From Aplectana chamaeleonis (lineage: Eukaryota > Nematoda > Chromadorea > Rhabditida > Cosmocercidae), in contig JAPDOI010000155.1 of the NCBI GenBank assembly GCA_029168955.1, positions 620,001 through 684,000 on the forward strand: a stretch of 64,000 nucleotides of DNA, in the 5' to 3' direction. Positions within the stretch are counted from its first letter, which is position 1. Each line of letters opens with the position of its first letter. Below the pieces are notes generated by a model. It did no database searches. It saw only the letters and a list, made by a program, of their open reading frames with translations, and was not told where the DNA came from. A program made the translations under genes and the position numbers. This document shows positions 21,453-31,799 of the stretch, in pieces.

Positions 21453-22979
21453 TGAAAAAATTCTTGCCGAGTACGTTAGCAGCTGCTTTCCCTAGTTTGA
21501 AGACGTGCTCCTCGAACTCAATAGCGGAGCTCATCGAGGGAGCTGACTTGCCGGAAATTTTCCTGAACACTTTCCACGTCGTAGTTCCGTCCGCCTTGAA
21601 ATTCAGCTTTTCAGTGAACTTCTCCCATCACTCCTTCTTGTTCTTATCCAGATCTTTCTTGATCTCATTATCCAGCACAGCAATCTCCGGGTCTAGATGG
21701 TCTGCTGCTCTCTTCTCATCTCTGATTCTCATCTGCTGCAGTATTTCCCTGCTGAAATTTGGAAAAAGGTCTTGACACGACCCTCAGGAATTGTTGCTTT
21801 CATGGCCTTGCGGATGGCACTTGCTAGATGGCGCTCTTTCTGATGCACATCACCATTCCATGTCGACCGCATGGCGGATTGCAACATCTCTGAACAGGGT
21901 CCAGTCTGCTAGGCCTAAATTTAGATAAGTACGATGACGAAAACCATAGTAACGGGCAAGAGAGTCAGAGAGATCAACACAGACAGAGACGGGAATGTGA
22001 TCACTGGAGAGAATTGTGGATGTGGAACCACGTGAAAGCATTAGGAAGATTGGATGACACAAGAGAGAGATATCTGGGCTAGAAGGTCGGCCGTTGGCAT
22101 TGAGACAGAGTCAGCTGGTCATCGTTGAGGATAACCAGGTCACACTACTCAGCCTATTCTTTCGACATCTTTCCCTCTGGCGTCAGAATCAAGAGCAGAA
22201 CATAACGTGTGAGCATTGAAGTCACCCGAAAAGACAGTTGAAGGGGAGAGTGAGCCGTCGTGAAACTGCTTAAGGAGAGGTATAGGATAATAAGACGGGG
22301 GGGCAAGATGTTACAGGGGATATATAGACGTTGAATAGAGATAAAGGGGTTTTGAGGGGAAGTGGACAGGAAAGTACTCAGAAGTACCGTCCTTTGGAGT
22401 ATTAGGGATATGATGAGAAGGTAAGGCAGATTGCACAAAAGTAGAAACTACGCCCCCAAGAGCAGACCTTGGCATGTGATAGACGGTGTATCCCTGGAAT
22501 TTTAGGCTGGGAATAAGTGGTAGAAGGAGAGAACTTAGTTTTAGAACCATGATAACATCCTTGTGATGAGAACGTGCGAATAGAGAGAGTTCAGATAACT
22601 TGTTGCGAAGGCCGTTGAGATTAATGTGAACAATGGAGTGGGGGCGGTTGGTAATTGAGGAATCAGAGTTGCTGGGGGCAGAGCATAGAACACAACGAAA
22701 GGATGCGTCATGATGCCTCACAGAACTGAGGCCCGAACAGGAGATATGCACCCACCTTTGGCATCCGAAGCACTGGACACTTGTTTTATGCCAGGTAACA
22801 TCCTTGCTGCAGGTAGCACATGGATACCTCTGCGCTGGACCTGGATTCCTATCGACGCCGGCCCTTTGTAATAAAATTCTCAGGAGAGCTGCGGCCGACC
22901 AGCACCACTCCCATGACAAAAACCCTCTTCTTGGAGGGGTTGACGTCGGTTTGCACGTAGGCGGTCTTCTTTCCTCCAC
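21453..22979 (-). pseudogene. LINE N-terminal region: 2A-like motif, PHD-like finger, endonuclease
   Basis: From 22,979 downward: a hydrophobic stretch ending ALLRILLQRAGVDRNPGP, resembling the 2A consensus (D-V/I-E-x-N-P-G-P) known from APE-type non-LTR elements. Then comes a C4HC3 finger (CATC...CFGC...HISC...CVLC) of PHD type. The endonuclease follows: IVHINLNGLRNKLSEL (Asn of motif I) and, after frame changes, GDFNAH readable near 22,215, and SDHIPV near 21,998. The QETK metal-binding motif of the homologue is lost here (LKLSS instead). Several indels break the frame; not functional. Confidence 0.8.
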
Positions 22980-23051
22980 ACTGCCAAGGCACGAACGTAC
23001 GACATCTCATCTGTGCTTTCATATCCCACATGGGGAGGGTGAGTAGAGCCT

Positions 23052-23340
23052 TTGGCATCGATTGAATGGGACGCTCCTAATCGCTCGGCGATAGGCAAAG
23101 ATACGGGCAAAGAAAAACTTTGCGACGCGGATTCTTTTTCAAATGCATCCAGGACGCTTCTAAACAGGCACTCCCGGCTGTACAGCCTGAAAAGCGGAAA
23201 CATCATCTACTCAGAGTTCGCGCTAGAATTTCAGTCTGACGAATGGACGGAGCTGCGACGGTGGATCACTACGCGCGAATCGAAATCCCATTCTCCAGTG
23301 AGGCCGCCAACCCCGCACGTCCAGCCGCCTGTTCCATGCG
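23052..23340 (+). other. Unassigned ORF segment upstream of the RTE element
   Basis: An open frame starting 23,052 reads through into RTE-like sequence near 23,340-23,450. The first ~95 codons have ordinary composition (for example SGNIIYSEFALEFQSDEWTE) but I recognise no family. It could be a host exon, RTE linker sequence, or the 5' end of the neighbouring LINE in antisense. Confidence 0.3.
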
Positions 23341-25298
23341 TCAGACTTGATCGAAAACGGAAAGCATACAACGAGGTGAGTGCTCTCCGAACGGCAGGAA
23401 ACTTTGTGGACGAAAAGCGTCTGAGGAGGAGGTTGCCTCCGCAGCTTTAGTGCGACCGCGAACGAGAGTGGACGTGTAGAGCTGTTGAGTTCGAGATGGC
23501 TTGGGAGGAGAAGAATTCGAAAAAAGCCTACTCGTTGTAGCGACAGTACAGCGGCAAGATGAAGAGATGTTCGCCTATACTGAATACTGCGAACGGAGTC
23601 ACAGTTGGCGATGAGACGCTGCCATTACAAAGGATAACTTCCAGTTCACTACTGAATCGTCCAGCTCCATCAGTACCTGAGCTCCCGCATGTTCAGAGAG
23701 CACATTATGATGTCAGTGAGGAACCGCCGACTAAGGCTGAGGTTTTGAATTGTGTCTGGAAAATAAAGAATGGAAAGGCAGGTGGAGATGACACTGCTGA
23801 AATGCTGGAAGCTCTCCCTCCGTCTGGGATTCGTGAAATGACAAACACTATCCGTACCATATGGATCAGCGAAAGATACCCGATTCGAAGAGACACGAGA
23901 TCATCGTACCTCTTCAAAAGAACTTATCCGTCGTGGACCCCAAGAACGACAGGGGGATTTCTCCACTGCGTGTCATGTACAGGGTTTTGGAACGTATCGT
24001 TCTCGAGCGGCTCATCGAACATCGTGAGGAAACAACCAGAGAGGAGCAAGCCAGTTTCCGACCTGGACGATCGACCATCGACCAAGTGTTCGTCGTGAGA
24101 GGAGTAATTGAATCGTGGCAGCGGAATTCGAAACCATTACAGCTTGCTTTTTGGATTTTGGGAGCCGCATTCGACTCTCCTCATCTTAATCGATTGCTCA
24201 ACGCTCTACGAGGGATGAAGTCCTGGAATAATACGTTCGACTAATCGAGGACATGAACAAAGGAACAACAGCAGCAATTCGTACACCTGTCGGGTTTACG
24301 TTAGCTTTTGAGGTGAAAAAGGAGTAATGCAAGGAGTTGTAGCGGGACCTTTTCTATTCAACTTCTCTGTTGATGACATCATGCGTAGAGTTGCAGGACA
24401 GTTTCCTGCGGACGTGATACTAACACCATGAGGACGCTCCCTTGCCGACCTGGGGTACGCTGACGACATAGTATTTGTTATTCGCTGAAAACAACGCAAA
24501 ACTGGTAAGGATTGTGAACCTCGTTTCGAAGCATGGCGCAGGGACTTCGACTTCGTTCCCACAAATGCAAGCAAATGTGGGTCTCTCAGAGGCCATCAGC
24601 GGGAGTTTGTGTGGACGGACAACGTATCGAACTGGTGGATGATTTTTGCTATAGTGGAGTCCACCAAGAGTGTCTCATTCACTTATCAATAAGAAGCGGT
24701 CGGCTGGGGATCAATGTGCATGGATCCCATACCAGCACGCTCGATCGCGATTGAGCGAGAGCGGTTGTGCTGCAATGAGTTTCATGGTCATGGAGTCCCA
24801 ATCGACGGCTTCTCATTGATAAGTAAATGAGACACTCTTGGTGAACTCCACCATACATATTTGGGCTGTTTGCTGAAGAACCATGGTACAGCAGATACTT
24901 AACAGCGATGTTTGAAAGCTACGTCTGCATTCAATTCTCTTACCGAGTGTTTGTGGTCTACCCCCATCGCGAAGGAAGTCAAGTTGCGCGTCTACCTATT
25001 CGCTACTCGCCCTATCATGATGTACGGATCGGAGACGTGGGCAGCATCGAAGAAGCAGATGGAAAAGTTGGATCGCACGGAAAGGAAGCTGTTTAGACGT
25101 TTGCTTGGATATTTCTGGCCGCAGAAGTGCCACAACGAAGACCTCTACAACGAAATCGACGCCTTACATCAACGCTTGACACGAGAGAGGTGTCAACATC
25201 TCCCAACTCCAACTCAAGCGGCAAAGGAAGGTCGTTTCCGTTTGTTCGCGCATAATTTAAGGAGACCGCCAGATTGCCAGGCCGGCACGTTTCGGTAA
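23341..25298 (+). pseudogene. RTE-type endonuclease-RT polyprotein remnant
   Basis: Readable blocks in order: LDRKRKAYNEV and the linker GKMKRCSPILNTANGVTVGD (23,550-23,610); EEPPTKAEVLNCVWKIKNGK (finger region); then in a second frame HEIIVPLQKNLSVVDPKN, RGISPLRVMYRVLERIVLE, EEQASFRPGRSTIDQVF and AFDSPHLNRLLNALR. A damaged motif-B region at 24,310-24,360 and YADD codons at 24,456-24,467 follow. After a MITE insertion the C-terminal part reads TSAFNSLTECLWSTPI, TRPIMMYGSETWAA and ERKLFRRLLGYFWP. This block order is that of nematode RTE-clade elements. The endonuclease N-terminus is missing and several frameshifts and stops are present, so it is dead. Confidence 0.88.
24650..24855. mobile_element. 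MITE family C, copy 1, inserted in the RTE element
   Basis: Inverted ends: left TATAGTGGAGTCCACCAAGA then GTGTCTCATT and CTTATCAATAAGAAGCGGTC; right, on the minus strand, TATGGTGGAGTTCACCAAGA then GTGTCTCATTTACTTATC. About 206 bp, non-coding. It splits the RTE coding sequence between ELVDDFCY and the following GCLLKNHGT block, so it is younger than the RTE copy. TA-rich flanks suggest Tc1/mariner-type insertion. Confidence 0.8.
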
Positions 25299-25689
25299 AG
25301 ATGAGGAATGATCGCGTCAGGCGAAAACCAACCGGCCTGCACAAAAACACCGAAAACTAGAACAAGTTTATCGTCTGCACTGACTCTATGTTTTCCCTGT
25401 AGTCGAACGAGTCGTGAGCCACAACTACCGCGGTTCTACCACGATACTGTGCTGCTCGATGCCTGCGGACCCAGTGGGGAGAAGCCGCGGTTCGTTCCGG
25501 CAGGTCCAGGGTTTGAGAAGCGGCTCTCATTTAGACCTTCTTGTTGGGAGTAAATTTGCCGCCGTTTCTCGCAGATGTCCACCTACCACAATCGCAGCGA
25601 ACGCTGGCGTGATGGGTCGATTGAGAGAAAATGGGCGACAACTACACTGCCAACAACAGGTCTAGATGAGAGCCGCTTGCTAAGCCCTA
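25299..25689. other. No recognisable feature
   Basis: Open frames of about 80 codons are present, possibly decayed RTE 3' sequence; nothing supportable. Confidence 0.3.
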
Positions 25690-25895
25690 GACTTCCAGCG
25701 ACAACCCCGCATCATCTCCGCGTCTCCCCCGCGACTGCCCCGCAATTCCCCCGCGTCTCCTCCGCGTTCTCCCCGCGTCTCCTCGGCGTCTTTCCCGTAT
25801 CTCCTCCGCGACTGCCCCGCGACTCCTCCGGCTCGGCGCCGGCAGGCACCGAGCCGGAGGAGTCGGGGGGGAGTAGCGGCGAAAATTCTCAGAGT
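25690..25895. mobile_element. Word-array element, CGCGACTC type, copy 3
   Basis: About a dozen irregular units of CGCGTCTCCCC, CGCGACTGCCC or CGCGTCTCCTC, ending in a hairpin with perfect 15-bp arms ACTCCTCCGGCTCGG...CCGAGCCGGAGGAGT (25,819-25,863). The minus-strand head is CTGAGAATTTTCGCCGCTAC, akin to CTGAGAAATATTGCCGCGAC at 9.3 and 11.6 kb. Confidence 0.55.
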
Positions 25896-26211
25896 TGGCC
25901 CTAGAGGCACTGATGCAACGCTCGTTTTTCTGAGTCTACTCCCTAATTCCTTCACCACATTTTGGATTAATATTGCTCAGATAGGTATAACAGGTTGGGG
26001 CAAAACTCTTGCACTCCGCTATCCACAGGAGTATAAATGGTGCGAAACATTCTACATTTCCAATATTTCTCTATTTGTCTGGAACAAGTATATGTGGAAA
26101 GTTTTTTAGGCTTACAAGTCCAGAAAAGGTTTTTTTAGAGAAAGGTTATGCGCAAGTAGGAAGGCTCTTCATTTCTTGTCCCTTCAATTGTTCGGGTTTT
26201 CCTACTCTCAA

Positions 26212-26791
26212 TGGCACAGTCCAACCTTTGGGGTAAAATTTGATATTATTGTCCGCCCACCGTGATTAGCAACCCTGCCAAGCGCGAGATTTCAATTCAA
26301 TCGAATAAGTGAGAAACTTAGGGAAAAGTCGGCCCCGCACACCACCCCGGAAAGGGAATCAAAAGCTCTGCCATTGTACATTTTACTTTCGAACATCGCT
26401 ATACAGACCAATTTTTTAAAAAAACCAAAATCTTTTTCCGTTTGCGAGATTTTGGTTCCTTATTTGAGACGGAATGCTTGATCATGCTTTAGGGTATGGG
26501 GGCGGGCCGCTTTTCCCTGTAGTTTCTCATTTATTTCCTCAAATCGAGATCTCGCACATGGCTGGGTTTCGGGACAGGGGCTGTCTACACAACGAGGGAG
26601 TTGTCCCGTTTTTGCAGTTTGAAATGTCACGCGCCTCAACGCGAGCGAAGTGGTCCCGAGTGGAATTAGAGCCGTCGAAAGCGGGACAACTACAACCTCG
26701 GTGTGTAGACAGCCCCTGTCCCCTGGGTTCCTATCCACGGTGGGCGGACTATAAAATCAAGTTTTACCACTGAGGTTAGACTGTGCCTTTA
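26212..26791. mobile_element. AAGGCACAGT-family element with nested MITE
   Basis: Left arm GGCACAGTCCAACC, GGGGTAAAATTTGATATTAT, GTCCGCCCACCGTG, GCAACCCTGCCAAGCGCGAG; right arm mirrors it (CCACGGTGGGCGGACTATA, ATCAAGTTTTACC, TGAGGTTAGACTGTGCCTTT followed by A). The right arm is interrupted at 26,571-26,722 by a younger element. Confidence 0.65.
26571..26722. mobile_element. 152-bp nested MITE with GGGACAGGGGCTGTC termini
   Basis: Inverted ends GGGACAGGGGCTGTCTACAC and, on the minus strand, the identical GGGACAGGGGCTGTCTACAC; the inner TTGTCCCG/CGGGACAA is also inverted. It is flanked by CTGGGTTTC (26,562-26,570) and CTGGGTTCC (26,723-26,731), a 9-bp target duplication with one mismatch. A 9-bp duplication and GGGA ends suggest Mutator-like mobilisation; an 8-bp reading would suggest hAT. 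Confidence 0.7.
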
Positions 26792-27559
26792 AATCTCAAC
26801 TTCCTTCCATAACAATTAGAGCAATGGAATGCAGAGTAAGTGACGGTGGCCCAAAGTTATCTCTGATCGGGATTTCTTCATAGCGGCATTTGTCGCGTTT
26901 TAGCGTCTCGATTAAGGATCCGTTGCTAATCTAGACATTTTGCCCCTACATATATATTCTTAGTGTTCCGACAGGCTAGTTTTGCTGCAGCTCAAAACGC
27001 GGCATTTGACGCGTTGCCTCCTATTATGAAAACCGGGTAGAAACTTTCGGTCTGCATTCAAGGGAAATTTTATGTGGATGAATTTACTGAATGTTCACAA
27101 AAACTCGAGGTTCCATTGAAACTTTGTGAAGGTGGTGACCATATTCTGTTTATACCGGAGTGTACACACTCTTGGGTCCACCACTGGACCTATACTGGCC
27201 CTCTACTACGGTAATCGACGCGTTCTCGGCAACCCCGGTGTGCATACGCGATCGCGTAAGGCCGTAGTTACACACCGGCGGAATGAAAACGTGCCGCCAT
27301 GACTTTGTCGACGCGAGGAACGGGAACTTACGCAACATTGCGTAAAGAGACGCGTGGTGGGTGAGTGGCGACAGCGACATATCGATCGCTCAGGGCATTG
27401 CCGATGTTTACCGAGACCGGGCCGATTACCGTAGTATGGTGGGCGTATCCGCTAAAGGAATATCTGCGAACCATTCAGCAGACCGCGGGCCTGTCGCGTG
27501 CGCCGATCGATCACCACATTTCTCGTGGGAGCACACGACGCAGCGCAGTCTGCTGAGGT
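26792..27559. other. No confident gene
   Basis: A GC-balanced stretch at 27,150-27,560 has open frames on the plus strand (27,361-27,597) without recognisable domains or splice signals. Nothing else is seen. Confidence 0.3.
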
Positions 27560-27567
27560 GTCCGCAG

Positions 27568-28467
27568 CAGGGGTGTGCGAAAAATTCTTTTCAGTAAGTT
27601 ATATACCGAAACTTTTTACCGATTTTTTTTTCTCTGTAAATACGGTAAAAACGGAAAATTTGGTAATAATTGTGATTTGGATTTTGGTACCTACCCCACA
27701 CGATAGTACAAATTATCAATAATATTTATGTATCATTTTCATTAGTGCATGGGAATAGTGCAAATAATAAGTGAGTTTCACAAATTAAACTGAGCTCAAA
27801 GGCTGAATCTGATCAGCAGGACTTTGATTTTGAGAAAAAGTAACATTTCAAAAATTTCTGTCGTCGAGGACTTTCTGTAGTTACTCAAAATCAGGCCATC
27901 TGAGGAAAACATCCTTTCCGCCTCAACTGTACCAGGAGGCGCGCTAAAGTACACATTGGTCAGTGAGGAAGGTGCGGGTACGATGATTTCACAATGGAGT
28001 CGTTCCAGAACTGCAGTGGATTCAGCGTTGTGTTAGCCGGCTCCGAAAAGAATCTTTACAGTTTTTGAAATATCTGCTTCAGGACTCTCCTGCATTGCAA
28101 ACCTGTTGAAGTTTTTAAATAAAATATGTATCTTTCGGAGTAGTATGTATCTAAATAGGAAGAAAGACACAAAAGGTGAAAAGATCGTTTGTACATTCAA
28201 AAAGTGAGCCAAAGGGTTAAAACCGAGTAACAAAAACAAGGAGAAGAAGGATATTGCGTCAAAGGCATGCCGTAACGGCAGCAAGCTCGTGAAATACGAG
28301 TAAGAACTAGGCTGATTGGGCAAAAAACACCCAACTTTCTTTTCGGTAAAAATTTCGGTAAATTGCGAGAAAAACTCAGTAAATCAGTAAAATCTAAATT
28401 TCACCGAAAAATACCGGTAAATCCGGAAAATCGGTAAATCGGTAAACGGAAGAATCTCACACTCCTG
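27568..28467. mobile_element. Non-autonomous hAT-type element, perfect 8-bp target duplication
   Basis: Termini CAGGGGTGTGCGA (27,568) and, on the minus strand, CAGGAGTGTGAGA (from 28,467). They are flanked by GTCCGCAG at 27,560-27,567 and again GTCCGCAG at 28,468-28,475, a perfect 8-bp duplication as made by hAT transposases. Just inside each end lies an irregular array of GGTAAA/TTTACC words (about 27,600-27,690 and 28,345-28,450). 900 bp, no transposase frame. Confidence 0.85.
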
Positions 28468-28475
28468 GTCCGCAG

Positions 28476-29169
28476 CTATCCCTTTTCTGGTTAGCCGAAC
28501 TATAGCCAGGGCGATGCGAGGGGGCCCTGTTGCGGACCATGAGATTGTGCACTCCGACCTTGAGGAACAGAGGTGCACTTATGTGTCCCGAATATCGTGA
28601 TTTCCCGCCAGAGCATTGCATGCCCTGTGCAAGAACTTTGCCCCCCACCTCCCCTCTCTAGGGGGCCTCCGGGTCACTTAGTTGGATGATCAGTAGTAGC
28701 CAGCCCCGTCGATAATCGCATGAAAGACATGCATGAGGTGGAATGCAAAAACAACCCGATGTAAGCTGACCCGACCGATGTTCACATGAGATAAGGTAAG
28801 AAATGGAATGATATCTATGATATCGTTCCACATATTTTCATACATATTGACCGCGCCAGACACACATGGATACACCTGGGCTTTTTCTTTTGGCAACCTC
28901 CATCATCCATGTTTTCTCTATACCCGTATCGACCTGACTGGCTATCACAGTGATTTTCTCTCTCAACCAATAGCTCTGACAGGGGCCGTAGAGAGCGATT
29001 GATAACAAAAAAATGCCTCTTGTTCTCAAATTACTCCACAGAATATGCTAACTCCTTGCAGAAGAAATCCATTATGCTGAGACTGAAGCATGCCACGACG
29101 TCAGGTTTCTTTTTCGTGTGTCTGTGTAGGTCGAACTGTTGCTATTGATTTTTTGGTTACGACTGTATA
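28476..29169. other. No confident gene
   Basis: A 68-codon minus-strand frame (28,690-28,896) has protein-like composition but no start or splice support. Confidence 0.25.
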
Positions 29170-29305
29170 CTGTCGTTCTCTGGAGCCAAATTCCGGCCCG
29201 CATCAGCGGACTACGGCTGTGCATGATGCGACGCGTGTTACTCGTGCTGGGACCACTTGGTCCCTGCTCGTGCAGACCAGGAATTCGGCCCAGAGAACGT
29301 TTCGA
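29170..29305. mobile_element. MITE family B, copy 2 (right end frayed)
   Basis: Left end TA-CTGTCGTTCTCTGGAGCC then AAATTCCGGCCCGC; right CAGGAATTCGGCCCAGAGAACG. The centre holds TGCATGATGCGACGCG and GGGACCACTTGGTCCC, matching copy 1 at 1.4 kb. Confidence 0.6.
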
Positions 29306-29767
29306 AGTATATGACGAAATACTCAAGGCCTGTTATCAACTGTTCCCGAGTGAAATTTATTTCCGTTCATCGTGTGAGTGTGCGCGCGTACGCTGCGTCT
29401 CCTCTGTCTCTACCCTCGCTCCGCACAAGCGCCTGAAGGAACTGAGTAAATTTGGCTCGGAACCAGAGGATAAGTTCAATGGGTGGTTTCAGCATCCGTA
29501 ATGAGCCCGAAACTCGAAAACAAAGAAAGAAAAGATAGAGAACTGTTGAAGCGCAAAATACCCTTAGAAGTTACCGTCTTTTCTTCTCGTGTTGGAAGCT
29601 TCAATTTTCCAGATCTTTGTATGAATCAAGAATTTTCTCCACTGATACGAGAAAGTTACCTCGTGCTCCAAAAGGACAGCATGATGAGGAACTGAATGAG
29701 ATGGTAAGAGTTCACGTGATTTTGACGTGCGCTGAGTTGATACAGAATTATCGGGTCGTTGATGCTG

Positions 29768-30064
29768 GTGCTTATTATCTGGAGCCAAATTCCGGTCCCG
29801 CAATTGCGTCTCGACACGCTATGCGGGCGCACGCGCTGGAGTCAGTCGAGTTTCCAGCGCCAAAGCCGACTTTCGATATGGCTATTTTATACAGTTTACT
29901 TTAATTTTGTTTTTACTTTTTCCAGTTTCTATAACCCACCTAGAGTCAGCAGATCGGTGGCATGCGCGCGCACTGGAAACTCTTTCCAACTCGAATGCGC
30001 GCGGCCGCAGGAGGACGTGTCGAGACGCAATTGCGGACCGTAATTTGGCCCAGAGAAGCACAGT
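29768..30064. mobile_element. MITE family A, copy 2
   Basis: Left TGGTGCTTATTATCTGGAGC then GCAATTGCGTCTCGACACGC and GAGTTTCCAGCGCCAAAGCC; right GGCGTGTCGAGACGCAATTG-like sequence (written GACGTGTCGAGACGC) ending GGCCCAGAGAAGCACAG followed by TA. Highly similar to the copy at 886-1,164, including the AT-rich ATATGGCT-TTTTATACAGTTT centre. Confidence 0.65.
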
Positions 30065-30939
30065 ATGTTGTATCCTTACAAACTCGTCAGAAGACAACGC
30101 ATTACATTACGATTACCAATCTGGATGTGATGTATTAGATCTCACTTACTATTGGATAGAAATCAAAGTTTCTCGTCCGAATTAATTTGAGTGAAGTTGT
30201 GACCAGTTCTGATTTTGCCTCACACTTCATGTGGACCACTTTGTAAATGATTAGTAAACGAACCTAATTTGATGCCAGGATAGGGATCGGAACGAAAATG
30301 TGTTCGACTGAGAGTTGCTGCAAGAGCTAAGCATTTTCATCAACTGAAGCAACTATCACAGAGATCCAATTTTAGGAGAAAATCCTCGAAGAAGAGAGCA
30401 AAGCGCGCTGAAGTCCTTGTGAGACTATGCAACACCAAGAATTTGACGAAAAAATTTGCTTGAATCAAGATTAATCTGCAGTTATCTTTTAATAAATGAC
30501 TTGCTTGAATTCCAAGTTAGTGAGATTGGTAGACAATGTGGAGGCCCCGCCCAACCGCTAGCGGCCCAGATGAAGTACGGTGTGCCAGCCGCGTCGGTGT
30601 CGCTGTCAAATTGCCTGTAACAACATTACAACTTGTTCGCTTTTTTGGTAAGTTACGTGAACAATTGAGGCAAGTTACACGCGACTTCAATCGAAAATCA
30701 TGTCAAGTTACACGCAACATCGTTTCAACTTGCATACGAACTCAGAGTCAGTTGCGTCAAGCCATCACGTAACTCTCAGGTAACTAGTTCAAAAGCTCCT
30801 GAATTGGAGAGAAGCACTTGCCCGGAGAATTTAAACGTAAAGGGGTAAATCGAGGGTAAAGATCATTAGGCTATCACTCCAACACCATGGTACTTCCGGT
30901 CCATCGATCGGTAAATATTTAACCACATTTTTTTCGCAG
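30065..30939. other. Possible intron; AAGTTACRYG word block
   Basis: A consensus donor-like GGTAAGTTACG at about 30,650 begins a short array of CAAGTTACACGCRAC words (30,650-30,775). The preceding frame (30,536-30,650) could be coding but no domain is recognisable. Confidence 0.3.
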
Positions 30940-31122
30940 GCTCTCGCCCATAAAAGTGTCGATCGAATATCGATTTTGGCAGAAATCGATCACAAACAGA
31001 AAACTCTGATGCCGAACCTTCAACTGCACTTAGCCGCTAAATTGGCTGACCCTATTTTGATCAGGAGGCTTCGCATCCATCATTGTGTTGACCCTGGGTT
31101 CGCCAAACGCGGTTGGGTTTAG
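30940..31122 (+). CDS. Candidate terminal exon (60 codons), unknown protein
   Basis: A strong acceptor, CATTTTTTTCGCAG, ends at 30,939. From 30,940 the frame reads ALAHKSVDRISILAEIDHKQ, then KTLMPNLQLHLAAKLADP and ILIRRLRIHHCVDPGF, to TAG at 31,120-31,122: exactly 60 codons. The predicted amphipathic helical character (Leu/Ile/Lys/His mix) contrasts with the surrounding non-coding DNA. There is no initiating Met, so at least one upstream exon is required; none was firmly found. Family not recognised. Confidence 0.45.
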   Translation, partial: ALAHKSVDRISILAEIDHKQKTLMPNLQLHLAAKLADPILIRRLRIHHCVDPGFAKRGWV

Positions 31123-31760
31123 CGCGCGTGCACAAACGCGCTAATCCCTGGCACTGAACCCAACCCAACTCCACAAACTTAGAGTTGACGCGATGATGAA
31201 TCAGGAATGACCAGAAGTAACGAAAAGTGTGGTTATAGTCTAATCCAACAAAACGTCTATATCCACACACGAAGCAGATGCTTTAGGCTAAAGATCAATA
31301 ATGCGCGACGCTCAATGCCACACGCTCCTTCTGAGAAAATTTGCATTGACCGTGACGAGACTTGGCACCGCAAAGCCGGGACCGTGCCGGGCCGATGAAG
31401 CAGCGGCGAGAGCGATTACGAGCCCCTGCTGCGAAACTGTAGCAAAATGGCTCCGGAATCTCGGAAGATTCCTTCTTGTCCGCACTGACAGTATTACAGC
31501 AATGGCACCAGCCATTATGAACGAGTACCGCGAGTAGTGTAGCGTGGGCCTCGCAACAGTAAGATCGGGTCGGCTATCGCATGGTATCACCGCGACGCCA
31601 TACTACACTGGTCAGCAAGACTGATTGAGTCGAGAGAGGCTGCGAAATCCCACTTCAACGCTAACGCCTGGCATCGCAGTGGCAGACATAGCTGAAAAAG
31701 CTTATGTGAAACCGAATGATCACGCATCATCGTAACGTGCCTATCCACGTGCACAGCCGG
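31123..31760. other. No confident gene
   Basis: ORFs on both strands around 31,300-31,590 lack family resemblance. Confidence 0.3.
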
Positions 31761-31796
31761 TATAAAAGGTGCTGCATCTCACTCGAGCCCTCATTC
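31761..31796 (+). promoter_or_regulatory. Core-promoter-like TATA/initiator pair
   Basis: TATAAAAGG at 31,761 and TCATTC at 31,791, 30 bp apart. The same pairing occurs at 38,993/39,021 and 43,375/43,403. Upstream is CACGTGC. The downstream transcript would enter the palindromic element that follows. Confidence 0.4.
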
Positions 31797-31799
31797 GGC

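Larger units (their letters stand above)
18751..22979 (-). mobile_element. Decayed CR1/Jockey-group LINE, split by a Penelope insertion
   Basis: Order along the minus strand: hydrophobic N-terminus with a 2A-like AGVDRNPGP, PHD-like zinc finger, AP-type endonuclease, linker, reverse transcriptase, and a C-terminal region with a CPDCGAPGH-type finger. Frames are broken in several places, and 20,715-21,452 is a foreign insertion. The domain order matches the LINE at 61.2-64 kb, of which this is a diverged relative. 3' end and tail are not resolved; the last coding stop is near 18,852. Confidence 0.85.
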
